Shown here: positions 34,213 through 43,122 of the stretch, one piece after another | How positions within the stretch are numbered: the first letter of the stretch is position 1 | Layout: the number at the start of each line of letters is the position of its first letter | Assembly: GCA_016110215.1 (NCBI GenBank) | Contig: JADWQD010000002.1 | Span: 2,294,001-2,358,000, forward strand | Length of the DNA: 64,000 nt | Source: Capronia americana | Taxonomy: Eukaryota; Ascomycota; Eurotiomycetes; Chaetothyriales; Herpotrichiellaceae | Reading direction: 5' to 3' | Translations under genes and position numbers: made by a program | Notes under the pieces: model-generated | What the model was told of the DNA's origin: nothing | What the model saw: the letters and a program-made list of their open reading frames with translations, nothing else | The model's database searches: none

Positions 34213-35090
34213 AGATACCTATTCTCGGCGCGACCTGGCATGCGATTGAAATGGAGAGCTGCAGGACTATGCGTCGACCACGGAGGAGCCGAGTATCTGT
34301 GTGGTTGGGGGGCGGACGATACCAGGAGACACAGAGCAGAAAGAGAGAAACTGGAAAAGGCGGGGGACACGCTCCGCAAATACTCGGCGAGGGGCCGGGG
34401 GCGTCTCTTCAGTCACCCTGGGAATTGTGGAAGCGTGGGGGAGGGGTGGGCCGAGGGCGTCTTCTTGCCCCAGAAAGAGTCCCGCCAGGGAACCGCCACG
34501 CGCTCGACCCTGTACGTCAGTCGAGAACAGCCTTCATTCTCGACCTCCTACTCCGTACACCCTCGAACACTAATTTCCTCGCCTTTTGTTTTTCGTCAAA
34601 AGCTTAAGCTGCTTGCGTCGAGGGCTGATTCTTCCGACACGAATGACGCCAGTGGCACCTTGTTCTAGGCTAGGCTATCCAGAGTTTCTGAAAGAATGTG
34701 CAAAGGGGGGGCTCGGCCAAAATACATCCAGTACATAATAACTAACTCTAGGTTTAGACAAGTGACACTGTAGGTGAGTGATTGGTGCATATAGCAACCA
34801 TACGTGATGTTCTTCGTATACAATTCAGAAGCCACGACAGAATGGCGGTAACATCTTCATCGAGCGGTTGAGGGACGAGATGCAAGCCCGTCTCAGTCCT
34901 CACACCATTGCTTGACCTTGTTTCGGGAGGGGGTGATTCAAATGCACTGGAGGAGCTCGTGGGAGAGAGATGTCACCACGCGACAATGAAAGAAGGTCGT
35001 CGTCTAATTCTGCTGCTGCATGGTGCAGTTGCCCTGACGGCAAAGAGCCAGGGCCACGTTGGCTCTGCCAACATGTCGGACTGCTGCTGC
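34213..35090. other. Upstream region of TF-1 and spacer
   Basis: No intact gene. The stretch 34,300-34,500 is purine-rich. I saw no exact TCGG-N6-CCGA copy in the TF-1 promoter (a CGG-N7-CCG form occurs near 34,380), so autoregulation through this site is not supported. Confidence 0.4.
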
Positions 35091-35594
35091 CGACCTGCCT
35101 TGTCTTGATCGTGAAGCCGACTGAAAGGCTGACTCCCCTTGGGTCGTTGGCCCTTGCACCATTGTTCGAAGAGGTAGGCTCTCCCAAAGTTGTGGTTCCC
35201 GTCTCGAAAGGGATGGTGCAACGGGTGCTCTGTTTGCTAGGTCATGCGGGTTAGAAAAGTTGTTGGGGCGCTTAATGGCTATTTTCGACCAGTTTTCAGT
35301 CGACCGTTCGTCTAAACCAAATCAGCGTCACTGGAATTCTTCCAACGAGGCAGAAGACACAAAGTTACCGGCTCACAGTAATCGGAAACAAGTGACACTT
35401 GAATTTGGTATGGTATCCTGTGGCTTAACAAGACGTAAGTACCTTCGGAAGGATGAAAGCCTCTGGGCGAGGCCGAGAGTTGGGTGAATACGTACTCTGC
35501 ACCGGGGAAGTAAGTCTCAACTCTTGCCTGTGCTGATCTTTGGAAAACATACCCTAAGAGTCTTCACAAAGCTCAGAACCGTCCTCATCAACCC
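35091..35594 (+). pseudogene. Aldehyde dehydrogenase relic
   Basis: Pieces of an ALDH appear in order but in different frames. LIVKPTERLTPLGSLALAPL is at about 35,103-35,165, DGATGALFARS at 35,212-35,250 after a frame change, and an FTGS-like VTG near 35,327. AHSNRKQVTLEFG follows at 35,371-35,409, then MKASGRGRELGEYVL at 35,453-35,497 and VFTKLRTVLIN at 35,560-35,592. The segment between the Glu motif and the C-terminal Gly-Arg-Glu-Leu motif, which would carry the catalytic Cys, is missing. The N-terminal third is not recognisable. The final FT-x-TVLIN matches the intact cluster ALDH at 12,174-13,711, so this is probably a decayed duplicate. It cannot encode a working enzyme. Confidence 0.8.
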
Positions 35595-36242
35595 GGTGAG
35601 GAGCTCTTCAGATCCGAAAGGTCTATAGTACCGAGTTCATCTACCAATAGCTGCGGTATTGGCAGTCCCTCCACTCCTGTGACAGCTTCCTTCTTTGTAA
35701 CGCGTCGAGGAGCTACCCACATTCTGATATTCCATAGAGCAATCAAAACTTACCCGAAAGAAAGTTTAGGAGCAAACTTTTACGAGCTCCAGGAGGCAGT
35801 AAATACGAGCGAGCTCGCGATCTGGTGGCTAGCATCTAATGGCTTTTGTATTTACGAATGCTCTTCGTCTTTTGAAGGTCGAGACCGAGCGGCCCGGGCA
35901 CTCGGAGGTCGACCTTCCAGAGGCTGTGGAGTGAATTCCACCGGAGCATCAGCTCCCAAAGAACAAGGATGGATCGGCATTAGCCGACAAGGCCGACCCC
36001 TTCCCAGGGCTCGACATGGCATTCTCTGCCCTTTTGCTGCACAGGTTGCATGCTTATATCGGCCGCGTGAGCATACCTGCATATCCGATGGACATGGCAC
36101 TGAGGCCCGGGAGAGCCTCCCTGAGGCCGCCGATCTGCCGACGAGATGCCTTTTGCAGACATTCAAATTGCAACCTCGCGCTTTCCGCTCTCTCTTCTTC
36201 AGTTGTTCAGTCCAAATTCTGGTTCCTTAAGACTGAATAGAC
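35595..36242. other. Upstream region of AtuA-family gene
   Basis: About 650 bp with exact palindrome copy 4 at 35974. A plus-strand open frame of 183 codons (35,679-36,230) has no family resemblance and is judged non-coding. Confidence 0.45.
35974..35987. promoter_or_regulatory. Palindrome TCGG-N6-CCGA, exact copy 4
   Basis: The sequence is TCGGCATTAGCCGA. It lies 256 bp upstream of the AtuA-family start. Confidence 0.6.
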
Positions 36243-38279
36243 ATGGCTCCGGCATTAACTACGGAGCCGAATCGGCCTATCATCATTGGAAATGTGGCCG
36301 GGGCGATGGAAGACTGTCCATATGCCATGTGAGACGAGGACACCAAGAGGTCTTTCGGGATAACTGACGAGTATGTTAGGCATCGAATGGTGACCGAAGG
36401 CTACCTGGATGCCATTGCCGGTGACTGGCTGTCCGAATTAAACATTGCTTGGAACGCCATTCGAAAGCACAATGATCCCACCAAGGGGTACGAGGTCGGC
36501 TTCCTCGAACAGCTCGACGACTGCATCGACGTTATCGCGGAGAAAAAGATAAAATGTGTAACGAACGCCGGAGCCCTCAATACGCCCGAATGTGCGAGAA
36601 AGGCGATGGAGATCTGCCAGCAACATGGGCAAGGTCATCTGAAAGTTGCCTACGTCCAGGGTGACGACGTCTCCGAAATTGTGGTCGACCCAGCGAGACA
36701 GCAAGAACTCGGGGGCATCGTCCACCTTGATCATCCGGAGCGGAAACTGGAGGATTGGGATAGGCAGCCCTACTGCGGTGTGGCCTACATCGGCGCATGG
36801 GGCATCGCTGAGGCTCTCCGACGTGGTGCAGATATTGTGATTTGCGGCCGCGTCACGGATGCTAGTCCTGTGATTGGACTTGCTGCATGGTGGCACGACT
36901 GGTCTCACGATGCTTGGGATCAGTTAGCCGGCGCGTTGATTGCGGGACGTAAGGCTGCCCTCCTCTCCTCCCAAGGTTTAGCTTGTTTGATCGGATCGCT
37001 GACTGCTTTGTGTCTCCTCCCTCAGACTTGATTGAGTGTGGCCCCTATGTAACGGGAGCAAACTTCTCAGGAGTGAGACCGTATCTGGACGGGCTTGTGG
37101 ACCTGGGATTTCCGATCGCCGAAATCGCCCACGATGGCACCGTCGTCATCACCAAACATCCCGAAGCTGCGGGATTTGTCGATGAGATGAATGTGCGAGC
37201 ACAGTTCCTGTACGAGATCCAAGGCACAAAGTACATCAACTCCGATGTCTGCGCCGACATAGAAAACGTCAAGATCGAAAACACGGGCAAAAAGGACCGG
37301 GTTCGTGTCTCAGGCGCAGTAGGGAGTCCGCCACCCCCGACGACCAAGGCGATTGTGGTGGCCATTGGTGGATACCAAGCTGAAGCTACCTTCTACATGA
37401 ACGGGTTGGACATCGACGCCAAAGAGAAATTCATGCGCCAGCAACTGGAATACGCGTTCCGAAACGCGAATTTCTCCGAACTGAGTATTGAACGGCACGG
37501 GTCTGCGGCGGTCAACCCACCTCGCCAGTCTCTGGGGACTGTTGGGTACCGGGTGCTCGTCAAAGGCCGAAAGGCGGAAGATATCAGCGAGGAGGTATTT
37601 CGAAAGCACGTCTACGCACTTCGCATGCAATTCTACGCAGGTGAGTACCCAAGGTCTCGCAGTATCGGTCGAGTCTGCCTAGGATCACATCAACTCACAC
37701 TGTTAAATAGGATATCATATGTCGCTAGACTTTCGGACGATGGCCCCCAAGATGTTTATGGAGTTATTTCCAGGTATCATCTCCTACACCTCCCTCTCGC
37801 ATCGAGTGGTGTTGGACGGCGAAGACATTGCCATTCCGCATCACGGCATCACTGAACCACCGCCAGGCAAGAGACCCAGCAAGGAGACCGACAACCCTAC
37901 GCCGCTAGAGTCATTTGGGCCTACTCGGTTCGTTCCCTTGGGTTCTGTCGCCCACGCGCGATCCGGAGACAAGGGTGACAATTGCAATGTTGGGTTCTTC
38001 GTCAGGAGTGCTGAGGAATTCACATGGCTCCAGTCATGTTTGACCGTGCCACGGATCATTGGGCTGATGGGAGAAGACTTCAAGGAAGGTACTACGGTCG
38101 AGCGGTGCGAGTTTCCTCAAATTTGGGCGGTGCATTTTCGGTTTTTGGACTTCCTTGGTGGAGGTGCAGCCAGTAGCACCAGAATCGACATGTTGGGCAA
38201 GGGGGTGGCCGAGTATTTGAGGAGCAAGTTTGTGGATGTCCCTGTTCGGTTCTTAGACAACCCTATCTCGGTGGCGTGA
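36243..38279 (+). CDS. AtuA-family protein (DUF1446)
   Basis: Four exons (36243-36328, 36380-36948, 37026-37640, 37711-38279) give 612 residues. The N-terminal two thirds match the acyclic terpene utilisation AtuA family. Features include DAIAGDWLSELNIAW, CVTNAGALNTPECARKAMEIC, YIGAWGIAEALRRGADIVICGRVTDASPVIG and HLIECGPYVTGANFSG. The C-terminal part (PLGSVAHARSGDKGDNCNVGFFVR) is the small AtuA-like domain found fused in fungi. In Pseudomonas, AtuA is needed for growth on citronellol and geraniol, but its reaction is not firmly known. It lies beside genes for ketone and acid metabolism, so a role in processing a branched or terpenoid acyl-CoA intermediate is a reasonable inference. Confidence 0.92.
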
Positions 38280-38537
38280 AGGGCGCTGATACTAGAGAGA
38301 CAACATCAGTTGGTAGACTTGTTCGGGAGGTTGGACACGGCTGAATTGATTTCAGATGCTCTAGTACATGACTTTACACGCCACATCCCATGTGCAGCGG
38401 TGCCTTTCTTCCGACCTCGAAGAGTCCGTCGAGGCTGCGAACAAGACAAAATCACGAGAAGTGACTGCGACAAGCGAACACGCAACAGCCCTCGCAAATG
38501 TTAATGCACATGCTCGATGTGGCTCCACACTCTTTCT

Positions 38538-38551
38538 TCGGTATACGCCGT
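38538..38551. promoter_or_regulatory. TCGG-N6-CCGA-like site (one mismatch)
   Basis: The sequence is TCGGTATACGCCGT. The core is intact and the last base differs. It is the first of three sites in this promoter. Confidence 0.4.
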
Positions 38552-38576
38552 TCCAACAAATTCGCCGCTCCGACCT

Positions 38577-38590
38577 CCGGCGCACACCGA
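38577..38590. promoter_or_regulatory. TCGG-N6-CCGA-like site (one mismatch)
   Basis: The sequence is CCGGCGCACACCGA. The core is intact and the first base differs. It is the second of three sites. Confidence 0.4.
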
Positions 38591-38632
38591 CGCGAGGGAA
38601 CTCGGCGCCGGCTTTCGCAGATTGATCGCCTA

Positions 38633-38646
38633 TCGGTCTGATCCGA
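38633..38646. promoter_or_regulatory. Palindrome TCGG-N6-CCGA, exact copy 5
   Basis: The sequence is TCGGTCTGATCCGA. It is the third site, 537 bp upstream of the membrane-protein start at 39183. Confidence 0.6.
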
Positions 38647-39096
38647 GCTCTCAGTTTGCGTTGCGGGGATAAAACTCGACCCAATTCGCTGTGGAGCAAA
38701 TCTCGGCGGCATATCTGGCACACACCAAGGACGACGACAGGTCTATGCCGATCGTCGAGCCTTGGAGTGTTCGGGGGAGGGCCGATGGCGCCATGACAAT
38801 GGACCACATTTTTCTGGGAAAGTGAGTACCGAGGGCCGAGGACGAGGGTCAGCATATCCATCTTGACTATGTAATTGCTGGCCCCCTGGGCAGATCAGTC
38901 ACTAATTACCCCAGACCGGGGTGCAACTGGCAGCGGTCCGCTTCTCCGCGTTTTTCTGCAAGAGGAGTAATTGACGACGCCGAAGCAGTGAAAGTGATCA
39001 GTCTGTTTGCACAATGCTTCAGCAGGAAAAGCTGTACCGAAGAGACTGACGCGGATTTTGGTTACGCTGTTTCTCTCGTGGATGAAACCGTGACTT

Positions 39097-39104
39097 TATA
39101 AATA
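39097..39104 (+). promoter_or_regulatory. TATA box of small membrane protein gene
   Basis: TATAAATA lies 79 bp before the start codon at 39183. Confidence 0.45.
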
Positions 39105-39182
39105 TGGACTGACTGAGCGTGATATGACTCTTCGCACGATGGCCAAAGATTGACTGAGAGAAAAGACTTGGTTAATCGAACT

Positions 39183-40019
39183 ATGGCGTCGAACGTATAT
39201 CAGGCCTGTGAGAGGTACTTGGCTCGAATGGGTCGCTCTCAGAAGCTTTGTGCGCGAAACTTTCAATATGCCTGCGCCGTATCGGGAGTCTGTTGCTCCT
39301 TGTTCTTCTTCTTTACCTTCGTGGCCGCCGGGTTCCTCCCGCCGGCAAGGCCATATTGGACAGCAGAGGAGACTGTTGCGCACTACACGCGCCACCTGAC
39401 GGGCATTCACACCGGTGCAGCTCTGATGCTCATCTCTGGGATGTTTTACCTCCCCCTGACGGCATGCATCTCTGCGCAGATGCGAAGGATCCCCAATCTT
39501 CATTACGTCGTCAGCGCCGTTCAGCTAGCTTCCGGGGCGGCCGGTATCTTCACCTTCATGATACCTGCCATGATCCTGGCCACGGCGGCGTACCGACTGG
39601 ACCGACCTGCCGAAATCACCCAAGCGCTGAACGAACTGTTTTGGATTACGGCCCTGATGCCTTGGCCGACGTTCATGGCTCAGAACTTCGCGTTTGCATA
39701 CGCAATTATGATTGACCAACGAGAGAAACCTCTGTTCCCGAAATGGATTGCGATCCTCAACATCTCGGTCCCCATCATCTTTGTCCCTGGCATCGCCATA
39801 CATACGACCACCACAGGCCCTTTGGCCTGGAATGGAGCGTGGAGCTTCTGGCTTGCCGGCATGACATTCTGCCTCCAGCTCATTGTGGATTCATTCTGTC
39901 TGGTCAGGGCAGTTGGGAACGAACCAGCAGGCGGCGAGATGGTTGTCGACATGTTTCCCAACGGGCCCGTTGCTCCGGAAAAGTCCTCCGACAGAGACGG
40001 CTCCGACAACTGCGTGTAA
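39183..40019 (+). CDS. Small multi-pass membrane protein
   Basis: This is a single exon of 278 residues from the ATG at MASNVYQ. About six hydrophobic helices are visible: CAVSGVCCSLFFFFTFVAAG, IHTGAALMLISGMFYLPLTA, VVSAVQLASGAAGIFTFMIP, ITALMPWPTFMAQNFAFAYA, ILNISVPIIFVPGIAIH and GAWSFWLAGMTFCLQLIVD. Between helices 1 and 2 lies the polar loop TAEETVAHYTRHLTG. Bacterial and fungal proteins of this shape occur beside aromatic, steroid and terpene degradation genes and have no assigned function that I can name. Three CGG-N6-CCG sites upstream tie it to the cluster regulon. It might help uptake, or form a membrane partner for an oxygenase. Confidence 0.8.
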   Translation: MASNVYQACERYLARMGRSQKLCARNFQYACAVSGVCCSLFFFFTFVAAGFLPPARPYWTAEETVAHYTRHLTGIHTGAALMLISGMFYLPLTACISAQMRRIPNLHYVVSAVQLASGAAGIFTFMIPAMILATAAYRLDRPAEITQALNELFWITALMPWPTFMAQNFAFAYAIMIDQREKPLFPKWIAILNISVPIIFVPGIAIHTTTTGPLAWNGAWSFWLAGMTFCLQLIVDSFCLVRAVGNEPAGGEMVVDMFPNGPVAPEKSSDRDGSDNCV

Positions 40020-40446
40020 TCGACCGCAATCGGATGATCAACATGGCGTCCGTCTAGTCCTGGGCACAATATCAATACAAGGCCTAGCGCTTAATCGGTG
40101 GAATCGAAGGGATCATTGGCTCCAGCCACCTCTCCAATGTGGACACCGGGGGCGAATCTAATAACGAACAGGTAGTTCATGCCGTTATAACGTTCATTAA
40201 GTGACTGTGTATGGGGGATAGGGTGATCACGAGCGAGCGTGTAATGTTGTTGATTTGATCATCCGTGTTGGCTACAAGTGTATAGTCAGTGGTGTGCTTT
40301 TCCACTCACTTCCATCGCTCAATGCTCTGCGCTTGACGATCAGAGCCTTGTTTCACATTCGTCTGCATCCATTTCCATCGACTCGAGCACCAAATACTAT
40401 CGAGATCCAACGCTTTTTGCTCGTACGCATGATAACACGCACCATT
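40020..40446. other. Convergent intergenic region
   Basis: This lies between the 3' ends of the membrane-protein gene (plus) and SDR-2 (minus). Nothing recognisable was seen. Confidence 0.4.
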
Positions 40447-41392
40447 TTAATACCTAGGAGGGCCTCCAGTCCTCAAATGAAAACCACCATCAACAGGAAG
40501 AGCAATGCCCGATATAAAAGCAGCTCGTGGGCCGACAAGAAACGCCACTGCGTGTGCAACATCCTCTGGTCTAGTATATCGGCCGAATGGATGTTCATCG
40601 AGCATGGCAGAAAGGCTCTGCTGTGAGAACATGAGCGGAGCTACCATGTTGACGCGAACTCGATCTCTGGCGTAATCATAAGCATCCGTCTTGCTCAAGC
40701 CGAAGACACCCCCCATGGTTGCTGAATAAACGTGCATGCCTGGCAGCGCCGCGGTCGAAGCGATGCTTGCCACGTTCACGATACTGCCACGGGTCTCGTG
40801 TCCGTCCAGAGGCTCTTGCTTGATCATTTGACCCAAGATCGCCTTTGAGCAGAAGAATATCTGGGGTCGGGAACCACAACAGAAAGTTAGTCACGCTGAT
40901 ACATATGGAGGCATGAGAGCTGGGTTTGTGTGACGACACACCCAAAAACATACATTTCTCTGGTTATTCTCGAAAGCCAGGTCGAAATCTCTTTCCTCGA
41001 CCTCATGCGCGCCAGCAGCGGGCGGTTCATGTGTCGAAAGATTTGCTCCAAAGTCGATTCGTCCGAATCTGTCGACCACCAGTTGAATGAAATGCGCGAC
41101 AGAAGCCTCGTTGTTGACGTCGATGGCGGCGGCCAGAAGATTGAGCGTGCTGTACTGCTCCCGCAGGAGACGAGCTGTTTCTTCAAGTTCGGTGGAATTC
41201 TGGTCACCAACTGCCAAATTCGAGCATCCGTCTCGAGCGAATGCAAGTGCTATTGCTCTCCCTGTGGCTTAAGGGCTGTTAGACAGCCCCTACCGTAATT
41301 AGGTGTTTATGGAGGAGGAGCATATGCCTACCTGTCCCCGCTGCGGTCACCACAGCTGTGCCACCTGCAAGAGTTCCGGCCATGTTGGCCAT
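40447..41392 (-). CDS. Degenerate short-chain dehydrogenase SDR-2 (probable pseudoenzyme)
   Basis: Three exons (41392-41332, 41261-40954, 40860-40447) give 260 residues. The fold is clearly SDR, with GRAIALAFARDGC, RFGRIDFGAN, GSIVNVASIAS and the C-terminal FISGIALPVDGG. Three functional motifs are broken. The glycine-rich cofactor loop TGxxxGxG is shortened to TAAGTG, the structural NNAG becomes ANLS, and the catalytic YxxxK reads YSATM (Tyr 168, Met 172 in place of Lys). The catalytic Ser is kept. The reading frame and splice sites are intact. It is divergent from SDR-3, its apparent paralogue with all motifs intact. It may be a regulatory or scaffolding pseudoenzyme, or an enzyme newly losing function. 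Confidence 0.85.
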
Positions 41393-41774
41393 GTGTCGCT
41401 TTCTGCAATGCGTAGTCCTCGAAGTGACCTCTCGTCAGGCTGGTGAGCGGCCTGAAATAAAGCATTTTCCCCACGATCCCCGTACTTTCGTACATACAAT
41501 GGCATCGGCGCAGACCGAAAGTTGGCATGGCGCAGGCTTGGGCCGGGAGCCGGAGCTCGACGGTTTCCCAACACTGCAGTAGCAGAGGGCGGGGTTGTAG
41601 GGATTGCTGGGGCTATTTGATAGAGACACACCTCCAAGGACCTGGGGACCAGTGAACGGTCGAACCTCGCTCCCTCCTATATTGAAATTACTTTGGATAG
41701 CTCGAAGATAGAGGCAACTACAGCCAACACCCGACCCGGCCAAAAAACACAGTATATACGAAACCAATCTCAGA
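41393..41774. other. Bidirectional promoter region of SDR-2 and SDR-3
   Basis: 382 bp contain exact palindrome copy 6 and no gene. Confidence 0.55.
41505..41518. promoter_or_regulatory. Palindrome TCGG-N6-CCGA, exact copy 6
   Basis: The sequence is TCGGCGCAGACCGA. It lies 113 bp before the SDR-2 start and 257 bp before the SDR-3 start. Confidence 0.6.
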
Positions 41775-42724
41775 ATGGACCTCATCCTTCAGAAGGGGGT
41801 CGGCTTGGTGACCGGTGCAGCCTCAGGTAAGGAGATGTACACGCGTCCAGTTGTTTTCTCATGACTGATTGTTCCGCAGGAATGGGCCAACAGATTGCTA
41901 TAAAGCTCGCTCAACAAGGCTGCACTAAGATACTCTGCGTCGATCTGAACCCTGCAGGTCTGGAAGAGACCAAGAAGCTGGTCGAGGAAATTTCAGGTGC
42001 CGTAGAGGTAGCGCTGTACGTGGCAGACGTCTCGAATAGCTCCTCGGTCAAGGGCATGGTCGAAGAGTGCGTGAACAGGTTCGGTCGACTCGATTTCGCG
42101 GCCAACAATGCGGGAATTGGGCTGGGAGGGACGAGAACCCATGAGACTGATGTCGCCCTGTACGAGAAACTGTACAGGGTCAACGAGAAAGGAGTAAGCA
42201 ATGCCCGCTCGGGCAGTGACCACAGCTAGCACAGCGAGGAGGTGCTAATGCAAGCTCAACAGGTATACCTGTGCACCAAATATGAGGTGCAACAGATGTT
42301 GAAACAAGACCCTCTCGACTGGTCACCGTCAGACGAACGCAAAGAACGTGCCGTCCGAGGATCGATCGTCAACACCTGTTCCCTCTCCGGTACCGCGTCT
42401 GTGCCGACATTGTCGTGCTATAACAGCGTCAAGCACGCCGTTGCCTCGATGACTAAGGTGGATGCACGGCAATATGCGCCGCACGGCATTCGCGTCAACG
42501 CTGTCTCTCCGGGGTTCACACTGACGCCGATGCTCATGGGTGGCGGGGCTGGGGTGAGCGAGGAGTTCTACACCGGGTCCAAAGCACAGAGCCCGATGAA
42601 CCGACTGACCTTTCCAGAAGAGATTGCTGAAACGGTTTGCTTCTTGTCTGGGCTTCGGGCATCGGGTATCACGGGAGTCAACCTCCATGTAGACGCCGGT
42701 GCTTCATTGTTTCATGTGATATGA
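41775..42724 (+). CDS. Short-chain dehydrogenase/reductase SDR-3
   Basis: Three exons (41775-41826, 41880-42193, 42263-42724) give 275 residues. Motifs are complete: TGAASGMG for NAD(P), VDLN after the second strand, DFAANNAGIG, the catalytic Ser in NTCSLSG and the Tyr-x3-Lys YNSVK. A charged insert (SPSDERKERAV) precedes the catalytic strand and is shorter in SDR-2. The two share the QDPLD/QEPLD element just before it and RGSIVN after it, supporting common descent. It would oxidise a secondary alcohol to a ketone or reduce the reverse. It is divergent from SDR-2 and shares its palindrome. Confidence 0.9.
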
Positions 42725-43122
42725 CAATCTGAAGTTGCTCTATACTGGGAGTCTCCTTTCTGAGACTGTCATGTAATACATCGTACACTCCGCCCGAATG
42801 TGTGCACGAAAAAAAGCCTGGCGAGCTAGGTCGGCCCGCATTCTTTGCGGCGCTACCCGACACCCCTGACCAAAACCCCGGCCCCCGTGGGCCCTCCAGT
42901 CCTACCCACCCGCTTCCCCCACACCCGCCCCTCCGTCCAGGGGCAAGAGAACCACGCCATGATGCTCAAGAGCTCCGGTCGACTTCCCCCCGACCGAGTC
43001 GGTGGACCTCTCGCTTGCGAACTGTCTTCCTCTTTCTCTAGGATTGCACACCGTCGTCCAGTGTTCAGGTTGGTCATAACAAACCCGCTCGTGGATACAA
43101 CACGCATCCCGACATCCCTTTA
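42725..43122. other. Intergenic region upstream of TF-2
   Basis: 398 bp, C-rich around 42,860-42,960. No gene and no exact TCGG-N6-CCGA copy seen. Confidence 0.4.

Larger units (their letters stand above)
38280..39182. other. Upstream region of small membrane protein, three CGG-N6-CCG sites
   Basis: 903 bp with no gene but three CGG-N6-CCG palindromes within about 110 bp (38538-38646) and a TATA box at 39097. Confidence 0.55.

Noticed and set aside
35679..36230. 183-codon plus-strand frame before the AtuA gene
   Set aside because: No motif; it contains an exact regulatory palindrome and lies where the AtuA promoter should be.
36229..36328. AtuA gene ending at the TGA just after CPYAM
   Set aside because: A GTGAGA donor and a TTAG acceptor restore CPYAMHRMVTEG, the known family sequence, so the stop is intronic.
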